From contig PLDN01000043.1 in NCBI GenBank assembly GCA_003136185.1, forward strand, positions 1-34,227: a stretch of 34,227 nt of DNA, given 5' to 3'. Shown piece after piece: positions 1 to 7,850 of the stretch. How positions within the stretch are numbered: position 1 is the first letter of the stretch; every line of letters begins with the position of its first letter. Position numbers and translations under genes: made by a program. Source of the DNA: Acidimicrobiaceae bacterium (GTDB taxonomy: Bacteria > Actinomycetota > Acidimicrobiia > Acidimicrobiales > Bog-793). The notes beneath the pieces are model-generated. The model saw only the letters and a list, made by a program, of their open reading frames with translations, did not search any database and was not told where the DNA came from.

Positions 1-653
1 TGCGTCAGGAGCTGACCGATCCCGGACGCAGGGTTATAGACGGTCCCGGTCGGACCAGTGAGAGCGACTATGAGCCGACGGATGGACGCGGGGGTCAGGT
101 ACTCACCGCCCCGGTATCCGAGCGTGTGCGCGGCTTGTTCAAGAAGCGCATCAGTCATGGCGGCGACCATCGACGAGTCCATCGTCGACAATGTCTCCAC
201 CGCACGCGTTACGGAGGCGTCAGGAAGGGCTGCCTTCGGAAGAAGTTCCTGGGCGTACGGAAACCGAGAATCAACAACAGCGCGAATAGCAGCATCGATC
301 CGGTTAGGGCGCGAATCTCGGATCGTCTGCCACTCCTCCGATGAGGTCGCCATGATCGCGAGGAGTACGAGGCCCATCTGCATGGCCTCCTCCGTCGTCA
401 TTCCATGTCGCAGGTCGTCTGCGAGCTGCCATACGGCAACGACTTCAGGGGGCCTCTCATCCAGGCGCTTCGTAGCAGTCAGCCAGTCAGTGACCTCGGA
501 ACGGTCGTATAGCGGTCCGCGTGAACTGCGACCCCGCTCGGGAGGAAAATCGTCAGGATTGCGGCCCTTCCAGTTCCCGACCGTCGCCCGACTTTGGCCG
601 GCGAGGCGGGCGATGTCCGCCATGGAAATGCGGTCGGGCTGCCCTTGGGCCAT
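1..653 (-). CDS. N-6 adenine DNA methylase with N-terminal HTH, partial (runs off left edge)
   Basis: The reading frame is open from ATG at 653 to the window edge, about 217 codons. The first 30 residues form a helix-turn-helix (MADIARLAGQSRATVGNWK), followed by a helical segment. Near the edge comes the entry to an N-6 adenine methylase domain: GEYLTPASIRRLIVALTG, then NPASGIG, which matches SAM-binding motif I (usually D/N-P-A-C/F-G-x-G). The catalytic (N/D)PP(Y/F) motif would lie outside the window. By family knowledge such HsdM/PglX-like enzymes methylate adenine in host DNA to mark self. The HTH may bind DNA or recognise a target. The start is fixed by a TGATG overlap of 1 nt with the upstream NYN gene, so the two are translationally coupled. 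Whether it is solitary or part of a restriction system cannot be seen here. Confidence 0.85.
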   Translation of the reverse strand, partial: MAQGQPDRISMADIARLAGQSRATVGNWKGRNPDDFPPERGRSSRGPLYDRSEVTDWLTATKRLDERPPEVVAVWQLADDLRHGMTTEEAMQMGLVLLAIMATSSEEWQTIRDSRPNRIDAAIRAVVDSRFPYAQELLPKAALPDASVTRAVETLSTMDSSMVAAMTDALLEQAAHTLGYRGGEYLTPASIRRLIVALTGPTGTVYNPASGIGQLLT

Positions 654-1135
654 CAGCTTGCGTCCCCGGTCGCAGCGAGTGCCGCCACGGGCAGGTGGGT
701 GACGTATCGGGCGGCGAGCTGGAGCCGTGTGGCGAGGTGGCCCGGCTGGGAGACGACGTTGACATCGACCTGTGCTTCGGCAAGCCAAGCAGCGCTCGCC
801 GCGAAGATCCCGTCGCCGGAGCAGATGGTCACACGCTCGAACCGTTCGTCCACCCGCTCATTCTCCAGGACGTCGAGGAGGGCCAGGTCGGCTCCGTCCG
901 GCCCCGACCGCCAGAGATGCCTTGCGCTGCGAAACGCGAAGGCCACGGTGGGGGCCGCGTGGTGACTGCAGGCGACGATGTGCTGGGCGTCGTTGAAACC
1001 GGGCACGACCAGGCGCAGCGCCGCCTTGGCCATCTCGACCTCCTCGCAGGTCGGACTTGGTGTCCCGGTGAGGTTCTCGATGTCGATCAAGATCAGCTGC
1101 CGTCCCGCCTTGTGGGCAATCCTTGTGTTCGTCAT
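653..1135 (-). CDS. NYN-domain (PIN-like) ribonuclease-type protein
   Basis: 160 aa. The pattern matches NYN/LabA-type PIN-like nucleases. It has an N-terminal strand with acidic and Asn residues (LILIDIEN, D18 and N21), a central acidic motif (GADLALLDVL, D83) and a C-terminal acidic motif (TICSGDGIFA, D108), followed by a Rossmann-like strand ending VDVNVVS. These acidic residues would bind metal for RNA cleavage; activity is inferred from family membership. ATG at 1135 is preferred over GTG at 1144 because a TATAGT -10 box sits 7 nt upstream, which suggests a leaderless mRNA. It overlaps the downstream methylase by 1 nt (TGATG). Pairing an RNase-like protein with an HTH-methylase suggests a defence or toxin-like role kept in check by methylation or by its partner. 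That role is inference. Confidence 0.8.
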   Translation of the reverse strand: MTNTRIAHKAGRQLILIDIENLTGTPSPTCEEVEMAKAALRLVVPGFNDAQHIVACSHHAAPTVAFAFRSARHLWRSGPDGADLALLDVLENERVDERFERVTICSGDGIFAASAAWLAEAQVDVNVVSQPGHLATRLQLAARYVTHLPVAALAATGDAS

Positions 1136-1142
1136 GCGGACC

Positions 1143-1171
1143 ACTATAGACGTTCACACGTACACTGTCAC
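1143..1171 (-). promoter_or_regulatory. Probable leaderless promoter of the NYN-methylase operon
   Basis: On the minus strand, GTGACA (1171-1166, 5/6 match to TTGACA) is followed by a 17-bp spacer and TATAGT (1148-1143, 5/6 match to TATAAT). ATG at 1135 begins 7 nt after the -10 box, where transcription would be expected to start. No Shine-Dalgarno is present. This is one of the best promoter matches in the window. Confidence 0.7.
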
Positions 1172-1185
1172 GTCCACACGTACAC
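1150..1185. repeat. Two 16-bp direct repeats overlapping the promoter (operator-like)
   Basis: ACGTTCACACGTACAC at 1150-1165 and ACGTCCACACGTACAC at 1170-1185 differ at one base and have a 20-bp period, about two helical turns. The first fills the -35/-10 spacer and the second abuts the -35 box. Each contains ACGT-N4-ACGT. A partial third ACGTCCA occurs at 1193-1199. This placement is typical of a repressor operator. The binding protein is unknown; the HTH of the downstream methylase is one candidate. Confidence 0.65.
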
Positions 1186-1346
1186 ATTACTTACGTCCAG
1201 GCATTGTACACGCCGGAGCGACGGATCGCGCGGGATCCGAGGAGCCGCTCCACCGGGAGCCTCCTGTGCTCGAACGTCGGGGTTCGGGTCACCCCGGCGC
1301 TCCCACCCCACGCCGGGAGACCGCCGGTGGGTCGGAGCATTGCTGG

Positions 1347-3998
1347 TCAGGCAACGTTGGCTAGGTCCGGGAAGAGGTCAGCGATGACCCCATGGGTGGC
1401 TGCGAGGTCTTCGATTGCGTTCGGTGGGAGCGGGGCGGAATCGGCAGGTTCGTCATTGAGGGAAGGGAGATAGGTGATGGGCTCGTCGTTAACGACGCGG
1501 AGGCGCCAGTCGTTGTCTTCGGAGTAGATGACGATGGAATCTGTGTTGCGGTAGTGCCGGGTGGCGACGATGAGCTGTGGGATGCGCAGGTCATAGATCG
1601 GGTTGTCGATACCGGAGACCGTGAGTCGGATGGCGACGTTCTGTTCGGAGGCCATTGCTTCGAGTCTCACCTCGGCAAGATCGAGGTTGGCGGCGATGCG
1701 CTCGGCCCACAGGTCATCATCGATGAACGTGAGACACGCCAGCAGGTCGTCCTCGATCGCTTTGACGGGGGTTGGGCGGTCGAGGACAGCGCTGACGTAG
1801 TCGCCAACATCGTCGGTAACGATGAGAAGCCCCTTGTCGAACGCAATCTGCAGCGTTGTCTGCCAGGCGATGATTCGTCGTCTTTGGTTGGGACCGGGCC
1901 GGATAGCTAGCCAGCAGAGCTTGGTGAGGTTCGCGATGAACTGTTCGTCGAGGTAACGGGCGCGCTGATCTGGCGTGAGATCGGATTTGTCGAGCCAGCC
2001 GTCGCTGTGCCCCGTGCCGATGAATGGTTGAAGCCATCGACCCCAGAGATCATTGAGTTCTTCATCAGTGAAATCGGCTTTAGTGGCGGCTTCGGAGTAA
2101 CTCTGTCGGAGCTGCACAAAGACGGCGGCGATGGCCTGGAGATTCCCGAGTGGAGCGAGGGGGTCAATCCAGAGGAGGCGGGGGTCGGTTTGCGCAGCGG
2201 CCCAACGCCGAAGGACGTTGCGGGCTCGGACCTTGATCCGGGCCGAAGTGGACCAGTGGATGGGTGCGGCGCCGGGTGGCGCATCGGGGTTTGGTGGATG
2301 AAGGGGTATTGGGGGAGCGTGGTGGTCGGTGCCAGGCTCGGTAGGGACGCGGTGACGCATGGCGTCGAGAAGCTCGGCGAGGCGGCTGCCGTCGATGTGA
2401 CTGGTGGCGTCGCCGAACATCCGAGGGTAGATGTGGCGGCGAGGGGCGCGGCCAAGTCTCTCTTGCTCAAGTCGAGTCCAGAGGCTGTCCTCCTCCCCGG
2501 TTGACTCTGCGTCCTCGGTGTTATCGAGGCTCCGGGTTGGAGTCGCTTGCTCCGCAACATCCATGACCATGTTCTCGTGCATCCATTGCAGTGCCTGACC
2601 GAGCGGGGAATCGAGATCGGCTGCGGAGAGTTCGGGCGGATGCGAGCTAACGCCACGCTCATTGGCGGTCAGGGCTCGGGCAAGGGCGTCGAGATCGTCG
2701 ACGACGACACGATTCGAAATGGTGTTGCCGGCGTCGTCAGTCAGGTGGACGAGTGGTCCCGTGAGGGGACCGACCGTCTCCGCGGAGACGCCGGTGCAGA
2801 TCAATGGTTGGCTCCGCTCGTGGTCGGAGAGATGCCAGGCGTCTACAGGATTTGGATCGGTGACGATCTGGATTCGGTCGTTTGGCCGGTAGGCGGCGCT
2901 TAAGATCGTGACGGTGTAGGGCGCTGCCTCGGAGTCGGTATCGCCCTTGTACGTGAGTCTGGCGAGTGTTGTGAGCGGTTGTGGCTCAGCGGTGGCGTCC
3001 AGTGGGATGAAGGCGTCTCGGAGCTGGTCGGCAGGTAGCGGGGTGAGGACGGCAAGCTCGACGTTGCCGGGGCCGGCAGAGTGAGTCAGTGCTGCATGGG
3101 AGAGGTTGGCTGAACCGGAGAGGAGCCAGCCGCGGGAGCCCGAGGTCACGCCGATGAGCTTGGCGTGGGTGAATGCGTCGGGCTCATACGCAAGGATCTC
3201 GACGATTGAGTCGAGGGCGCCGAGGCGGTTGGCGAGTTGAGCGCCGTCGACTTTGGTTGAGCTTGTGACGTATACGCGGAGGGTCTTCGGCGCGAGTCGC
3301 TTGGCAAGTTGAGTGAGTGCTTCACCGCTCTCGTCGTAGAACGGGGCCGCAACTACGAGTTCGTCGACCTCGGCGCCGGTTGCGGCGATGTGGTCTGTGA
3401 ACTGCTTGGCGAATCCGACGTCGAGGTTGTGCCACAGCGGGCTGTCGGAGACAACAGAGAGCTGCTGGGGAGTGGGAAGGCGCTCTTCGAGGTCAGCGAA
3501 GCGTTCGGCAAGTCGGACGTCGTCGATGTGCACGACCAGACGCCGCATCCAAAGGCGCCACGTATTGATGGCAGCGTCGCCAACCGGGTTGCCCGAGGTG
3601 AAGGACGTGAAGACTTCGCGGCCCGCGTCGAGACCGTCGGTCGACAGGTTGCCGGAGCCGATGAGCAACTTTGCGGTTCGTGATGTGACCGCGAGGTAGC
3701 TCTTGGGATGGAACCGACCCGTGCCTAAGTGGGTTGGGCGTAGTAGCCAACGGCGATTGACGGCCGCGACAAGGTCGAGCCGATCGGGCGGGATGGCTTC
3801 GAGGGTGTGGTTGACGTGTTGGCGGTCGGCGAGGACGACGATATTGAGGGGAGGGTCACCCAGGCGGCGAAGGAGGTACTCACTGAAGAGGGTGAGATCG
3901 AGGTTGAAAGTCGTGGCCCAGAAAGCGACGGCGTCGCTGCGGAATAGCTCATCAATCGGTTTGATCTCCCGCCATGCAGCAACCCCTGGAGAGGTCAT
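1347..3998 (-). CDS. Phospholipase D-superfamily nuclease-like protein (two HKD motifs)
   Basis: 883 aa. The first HKD-type motif is FHPKSYLAV...GSGNLS (H97, K99, GSGN 114-117). The second is FTHAKLIGV...GSANLS (H278, K280, GSAN 295-298, with E314 downstream). Two such motifs form one active site in PLD-family nucleases and phospholipases. The remaining 550 residues show no motif I recognise; they are Trp-rich and acidic near the C-terminus and may sense or bind a partner. ATG at 3998 is chosen because it overlaps the stop of the upstream gene (ATGA, 4 bp). An in-frame extension to 4178 would lie inside that gene and has unlikely composition. Location beside restriction-type genes suggests DNA degradation in phage defence, but the system type is not recognised. 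It is not DISARM, whose helicase and DrmB are absent. Confidence 0.85.
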   Translation of the reverse strand: MTSPGVAAWREIKPIDELFRSDAVAFWATTFNLDLTLFSEYLLRRLGDPPLNIVVLADRQHVNHTLEAIPPDRLDLVAAVNRRWLLRPTHLGTGRFHPKSYLAVTSRTAKLLIGSGNLSTDGLDAGREVFTSFTSGNPVGDAAINTWRLWMRRLVVHIDDVRLAERFADLEERLPTPQQLSVVSDSPLWHNLDVGFAKQFTDHIAATGAEVDELVVAAPFYDESGEALTQLAKRLAPKTLRVYVTSSTKVDGAQLANRLGALDSIVEILAYEPDAFTHAKLIGVTSGSRGWLLSGSANLSHAALTHSAGPGNVELAVLTPLPADQLRDAFIPLDATAEPQPLTTLARLTYKGDTDSEAAPYTVTILSAAYRPNDRIQIVTDPNPVDAWHLSDHERSQPLICTGVSAETVGPLTGPLVHLTDDAGNTISNRVVVDDLDALARALTANERGVSSHPPELSAADLDSPLGQALQWMHENMVMDVAEQATPTRSLDNTEDAESTGEEDSLWTRLEQERLGRAPRRHIYPRMFGDATSHIDGSRLAELLDAMRHRVPTEPGTDHHAPPIPLHPPNPDAPPGAAPIHWSTSARIKVRARNVLRRWAAAQTDPRLLWIDPLAPLGNLQAIAAVFVQLRQSYSEAATKADFTDEELNDLWGRWLQPFIGTGHSDGWLDKSDLTPDQRARYLDEQFIANLTKLCWLAIRPGPNQRRRIIAWQTTLQIAFDKGLLIVTDDVGDYVSAVLDRPTPVKAIEDDLLACLTFIDDDLWAERIAANLDLAEVRLEAMASEQNVAIRLTVSGIDNPIYDLRIPQLIVATRHYRNTDSIVIYSEDNDWRLRVVNDEPITYLPSLNDEPADSAPLPPNAIEDLAATHGVIADLFPDLANVA

Positions 3999-5692
3999 GA
4001 GAGGACCTCGTCGATGAAAGCCGAGCCACGGGGTGTCAGCCTGGCTGGGCGGCCCTTGGGGTCGCGGTCCCAGAATCCGATGTCGTTGGTGAGGGACGCC
4101 AGCGGGTCTTGGCGGATGCTGGCGAGGGGGAATCGTCCGATTCCGTTGTTGTAGAAGCGGACGCGTCCGTTTTCCCACCGGAAGCGAAAAGTGTGTTCCG
4201 GAAGCTTCGAATAGGCGATGCGTTCGTGGACGGTGAGTATGAAGTTGTCAACGATCCACCAGAGCGTGTCAGCAACTGTCGCGTTGGTCTCCAGATGGCT
4301 GCTGATGGCCTGGAGGACGGAAGCAAGAGACGGTTGCCACGGTGACCTGAGAGTGGTCGCTCTCACCCATCCAGAATCGGCGCGGGTGCAAACACGGCGA
4401 TGGAGTTCGAGCAGGACGACGAGGCCACTGGTCGCCGTATCGAGGTGAGCTGTTGCGACGCGGAGCGATTCCATCGGCATGGACGGAAGGTCCGGCGTGA
4501 TGTCAGGAAGAGTGACGTCCCCCGTGACGATACGGGTGACGAGGTCGACTGATCGCTGGTCGGGGTCAAGAGAGGGCGGGCCGTTGACCATGGCGCGGGC
4601 AAGATCTTGGGTCTGAGACCATGAGAGCCCATCATCTCCTCCAGCTCGGTTTGCAGCGAGGCCGGACCGACAGAACTCGGACCAGATGCTGCAGAGCGCG
4701 TCCTGCCAGATGTCTTTTGCGACGAGGCCTGCCCATTCCCCGGCGACAAGCTCGTGAAGCGCAGAGCGTGAGGATGGGGGTGCCCAGAATGCCTCGCGAT
4801 AGGCGCTGGAGTCGTCAACGATGTCGGGATTGGCCTGGACCAGCGTGAGGTAGTGGGCGACGCTTGCTCGTCGTTGGCGGACTCGTGCTGTTCGGTGCCG
4901 GACGTCCTCGGACTCCGGCATGGTGGAGTCGATGTCAGCGACGACGGATTCGAGCTGCTCGTCGGACTCTGACAGGAGGTCGTCGTCGGTACCGAAGAAG
5001 GCGTCATAGACGGCGTCACGTTCGTCATCGCGCTCCTTGAGTTGACAGAGGCAGGCGACCGAGGCGTACTCGACCAGGACATCGAGCGGAATGGGATCGC
5101 TTCGGAACATCCACGTCTTGACATAAGCAGTGCCATCGACCGCGTCTCGAAACGTGTCGGCGAGGTGCCTTGCTCGCGGCGTGGGATAGAGGACGTCAAT
5201 GGGGATTGGCGTGTCACCGAGAGGTGTGCCACTTCGGGCAACGATCGCCATGTCGGAGAGAGGCGATCGGTAGTAGAGGCCGAAGCCGCCGAAATCACTC
5301 TGGACGGAGAAGCCGCGTGGATAGGGCGGGTCTTGGTGGCCAGTGACCGCCCTCAATTTCACTGCGCCAACCGGAACCGAGCCGCAGTCGTGCGGACAAT
5401 GCAGAACGGCGAGGCCGTACTCCCATTCTCTTGCCTTGATGAAGTCGGAAAGTGCGGCGGGCACGGCAGCTCCGTGCCGTTCTCGGTAGAGATCTAGGAG
5501 ATAAGCGTAGAAGGAGAAGTACCGCGCTCTTTGGGAGAGTTCGAGAATGCCCGGAAGCAACCTCGGCATGAGTTGGTCGATGGTGGTCGTCTGCAGTCCG
5601 AGGGGGTCTTGGCCCCTCTTGACTTCGAGCGAGGGGCTGACCCAACGGGGAGGCGGAAGGCCGGCAGGTTCGCGGGGGGTGTCAACCACCAT
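3995..5692 (-). CDS. Unrecognised 565-aa protein, translationally coupled to the PLD protein
   Basis: I do not recognise this family with confidence. The N-terminus has a segment (PRLLPGILELSQRARYFSF, about residues 45-63) that resembles the PG-x-RARYF pattern of DUF6361-type proteins; that link is weak. The middle is helical and acidic (about residues 225-265). The C-terminal 70 residues (from LPEHTFRFRW to LTPRGSAFIDEVL) look like a winged-helix or wHTH-like module. There is no signal peptide or membrane segment. It overlaps the PLD gene by 4 bp (ATGA), so the two products are probably made together and act as a complex. An in-frame TGA two codons upstream fixes the earliest start at 5692. 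That ATG lacks a close Shine-Dalgarno: AAGGAG at 5720-5715 instead serves a 9-codon mini-ORF that ends across the start. Confidence 0.8.
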   Translation of the reverse strand: MVVDTPREPAGLPPPRWVSPSLEVKRGQDPLGLQTTTIDQLMPRLLPGILELSQRARYFSFYAYLLDLYRERHGAAVPAALSDFIKAREWEYGLAVLHCPHDCGSVPVGAVKLRAVTGHQDPPYPRGFSVQSDFGGFGLYYRSPLSDMAIVARSGTPLGDTPIPIDVLYPTPRARHLADTFRDAVDGTAYVKTWMFRSDPIPLDVLVEYASVACLCQLKERDDERDAVYDAFFGTDDDLLSESDEQLESVVADIDSTMPESEDVRHRTARVRQRRASVAHYLTLVQANPDIVDDSSAYREAFWAPPSSRSALHELVAGEWAGLVAKDIWQDALCSIWSEFCRSGLAANRAGGDDGLSWSQTQDLARAMVNGPPSLDPDQRSVDLVTRIVTGDVTLPDITPDLPSMPMESLRVATAHLDTATSGLVVLLELHRRVCTRADSGWVRATTLRSPWQPSLASVLQAISSHLETNATVADTLWWIVDNFILTVHERIAYSKLPEHTFRFRWENGRVRFYNNGIGRFPLASIRQDPLASLTNDIGFWDRDPKGRPARLTPRGSAFIDEVLS

Positions 5693-5711
5693 GGTTCACC
5701 GACGCAGACAT
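5682..5711 (-). other. Possible 9-codon leader peptide before the 565-aa gene
   Basis: AAGGAG at 5720-5715 lies 3 nt upstream of ATG 5711, which reads MSASVNHGG and stops at TGA 5684-5682. It overlaps the start of the 565-aa gene (ATG 5692) in another frame. The main start has no Shine-Dalgarno of its own, so terminating ribosomes could reinitiate there. This is seen in sequence only, and the short spacing is not ideal. Confidence 0.35.
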
Positions 5712-5894
5712 TCTCTCCTTCGCCACCTGCCAACCTTACGGGACGGTAGTGACAGAAGGTGAGGGCAAACGGGTACGGCAACTGCGACGACTCCCAGGCG
5801 TAGGGGCATTTAGTGGGAGGAGATGTCACGGAGCGAAGGCGACGGCAAGGCCGCCGGCTCCCCCGCCAACGACCGGTGCATCTCGGTGAGGTAG

Positions 5895-6170
5895 CTACCG
5901 GAGTTCCTCGGCCCGCCAGCAGTCGACGCAGTAGAAGTCGCCATCGTCGGAGTAGTGGTGGCCGTCGGGATGGATGAGTTCGGTGTCCACTGAACATCCG
6001 CACCGATCGCAGAAGACCCAGGTCGCTTCCTGCCACAAGGGTCGGGTCGCCAGATTCTGGATCTCGCCGGCCAGGAGGGAGAGGTTCCGGTCAGCGGACT
6101 CGTCGTCAGCCTCTCCCAGGACGAGGTGGTAGTGGATCAGTTCTGTGAGGTAGTCAACTGTGTAGGCCAT
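5895..6170 (-). CDS. Small zinc-ribbon-like protein
   Basis: 91 aa. The N-terminal half is helical and acidic. The C-terminal half carries two CxxC pairs (CDRCGC and CVDC) with His residues between them (HPDGHHY), consistent with a zinc ribbon. ATG at 6170 is preceded by AGGAG with an 8-nt spacer (6185-6179 region), which supports a real gene. It lies between the Mrr endonuclease and the 565-aa/PLD pair on the same strand, separated by about 260 and 200 bp. It could be a DNA-binding or adaptor protein. I do not recognise a named family. Confidence 0.65.
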   Translation of the reverse strand: MAYTVDYLTELIHYHLVLGEADDESADRNLSLLAGEIQNLATRPLWQEATWVFCDRCGCSVDTELIHPDGHHYSDDGDFYCVDCWRAEELR

Positions 6171-6432
6171 GCCTGCAACTCCTGTCCTTTCTCGGATCGT
6201 TGGGCGCGAAGGAGCACGAAGAGAAAGTGCGGGGGCAAGGGATTCCGAAGGACGGGAGAACCGGAGCGCAGTGGAGGCTCGGACCGCCTTGCTGCGGTGC
6301 GGCTTCGTGCTAACGCTGACCAGGACGAATCCGAGAAGAGGTGTTCAGAGCCAGGCCTACTGTTGGCAGTGACACAGAAACGATCGTGGAACCTCGGTCG
6401 ACGACAACAGAGCTGGCTGGTGCTCCAAGCCG

Positions 6433-7323
6433 CTACTGCGAGGCCGAGACCACCGAGTCAGTGTGGTCGTACTCGTCGAAGAACGCTGGATTGACGAGGA
6501 CGTCCTCTTCTAGCCGTTGGTGGACGTCGACGCCAAGGCGGTACTCGCGGAGAAGGTCGCAGAGCCGATCACCGTCGATCAGCTCGACCGGAGGAGCCCC
6601 GTCGCGAGATGCCTCGGCCTGGGCGTCACGCGTGAAGGAGCCGGTCGTGATCAGGAGGCCCTTTTCGCCCCGTCCGGCCATCGCTCCACGAAAGTCACGG
6701 ACCGCGCCCGGGGTGACGACACCCTTGTACCGCTTGCACTGGAAGTAGATGGGGAACGAGACCAGCGACAGGCGGTAGGTGCCGACACCGTCGATGCCGC
6801 CGTCTCCGCTCTTGCCGGTGACGGTGACGTTCACGAAGCCAGCTTCTCGGAGTAGTCGCTGTGCGAGCCGCTCGAAACCTTCCGGCGGAAGCTCCAGTAG
6901 TCGTGAGATCAGTGTGTCCTTCCACGACGTAACGATCGCTTCGTCTTCCTCGCTGGGCTCTTCGGCTGCCCGTCGCGCTAGGCGCTGCTCACGAAGGGAG
7001 TCTCTCCAGAGCTTGGTCTCGTGGTGCATCGCCGCTTCGGTGAGTGCTCGTCCGTGATCGGTGATGGCCCAGACTCCGCGAGCAGAATTTTCCAGCGCTC
7101 CGATCCCCTTGAGATGGGTCCGCGCCCAGTGAAGGCGATACTCCAACTCGCTCATTCGACCATCTTTGCCATGGGGGATCGATTGCTGCGCTTCCGTCAC
7201 TGACGCAAGCTCTATGGCCCGCTCGTTCATCTCGCGCACAGTGGCGGAGCCCCCCAAGTCTTTCGTGGCCTGAAGCGCAGGCCACATCAGCTCGTGGTAT
7301 TGCGGAACCTTCGAGCCGGCCAC
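6433..7323 (-). CDS. mrr: Mrr-type restriction endonuclease
   Basis: 296 aa. Residues 7-95 match the Mrr N-terminal winged-helix domain (from PQYHELMWPALQA to GVWAITDHGR). Residues 146-265 match the Mrr catalytic PD-(D/E)XK domain: PPEGFERLAQRLL, GKSGDGGIDG (D178) and FQCKRYKG (Q195, K197). Mrr enzymes cut DNA carrying methylated bases, which suits an island that also encodes a DNA methylase and may face methylated phage or foreign DNA. The start is uncertain. GTG at 7323 begins the conserved domain; ATG at 7287 is an alternative. The open frame continues up to 7728, but that extension is Arg/Ser/Cys-rich and unlike the family, so I exclude it. Confidence 0.85.
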   Translation of the reverse strand: MAGSKVPQYHELMWPALQATKDLGGSATVREMNERAIELASVTEAQQSIPHGKDGRMSELEYRLHWARTHLKGIGALENSARGVWAITDHGRALTEAAMHHETKLWRDSLREQRLARRAAEEPSEEDEAIVTSWKDTLISRLLELPPEGFERLAQRLLREAGFVNVTVTGKSGDGGIDGVGTYRLSLVSFPIYFQCKRYKGVVTPGAVRDFRGAMAGRGEKGLLITTGSFTRDAQAEASRDGAPPVELIDGDRLCDLLREYRLGVDVHQRLEEDVLVNPAFFDEYDHTDSVVSASQ

Positions 7324-7850
7324 GAGGTGATTGTTCCACACAGGAGTCTGAGACTTCGCGGAGGGACATTGTCGATGCGGTCGGGTGGCGGTCCGCACGA
7401 GCGGAAGCCCAGTCACGGGCTCCCGCTCGCAGCGAGCTACGCAATGCCGAGTTCCCGAGCAGTCGTGGGCCGGAAGTCCAGCTCCCGCTCGACGACTAGC
7501 CATCCGGATGCGACGGTCTGTTCCTACCGGTAATGTAGAGAAAGGCGTCACAGCGGCCGTCGACGGCGTGTGCCCGGCACGCCAGGGCCCTCGTCGGGCG
7601 CTGCAGCCGGCGCAAGATGCGGACGACACGGCGCGGACCCCTCGAAGGTGCCGGCGAGAGACCTCGTCGAACGGGACTTCTAGCGAGAGCACATCGACGA
7701 GTTGTATGAACAGCACCTTGCGGTGCAATCACTCGTAGCGTGACCTGTGTCCGCCGGGCGGGGGGAAGCTCAGTCCCGTCGTGAAGACGCGACTTGGCAC
7801 TGCCGCCTGGAACTTGTTACAAGATCCGGAGATTGGTGGACCAAGACGCG
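7324..7850. other. Intergenic stretch with no recognisable gene
   Basis: About 530 bp lie between the 5' end of mrr and the 3' end of the DUF4011 helicase. The open frames here are low-complexity and resemble no protein I know. It probably holds the mrr promoter. A decayed gene cannot be excluded. Confidence 0.4.

Noticed and set aside
58-702. Plus-strand open frame of 214 codons at the left edge
   Set aside because: The opposite strand encodes a convincing HTH-methylase N-terminus with translational coupling.
3999-4178. 60-residue extension of the PLD protein
   Set aside because: It lies within the upstream gene and is Pro/Arg-rich; ATG 3998 overlaps that gene's stop as ATGA.
7324-7728. 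N-terminal extension of the Mrr protein
   Set aside because: Composition is Arg/Ser/Cys-rich and unlike Mrr; the conserved domain begins just after GTG 7323.
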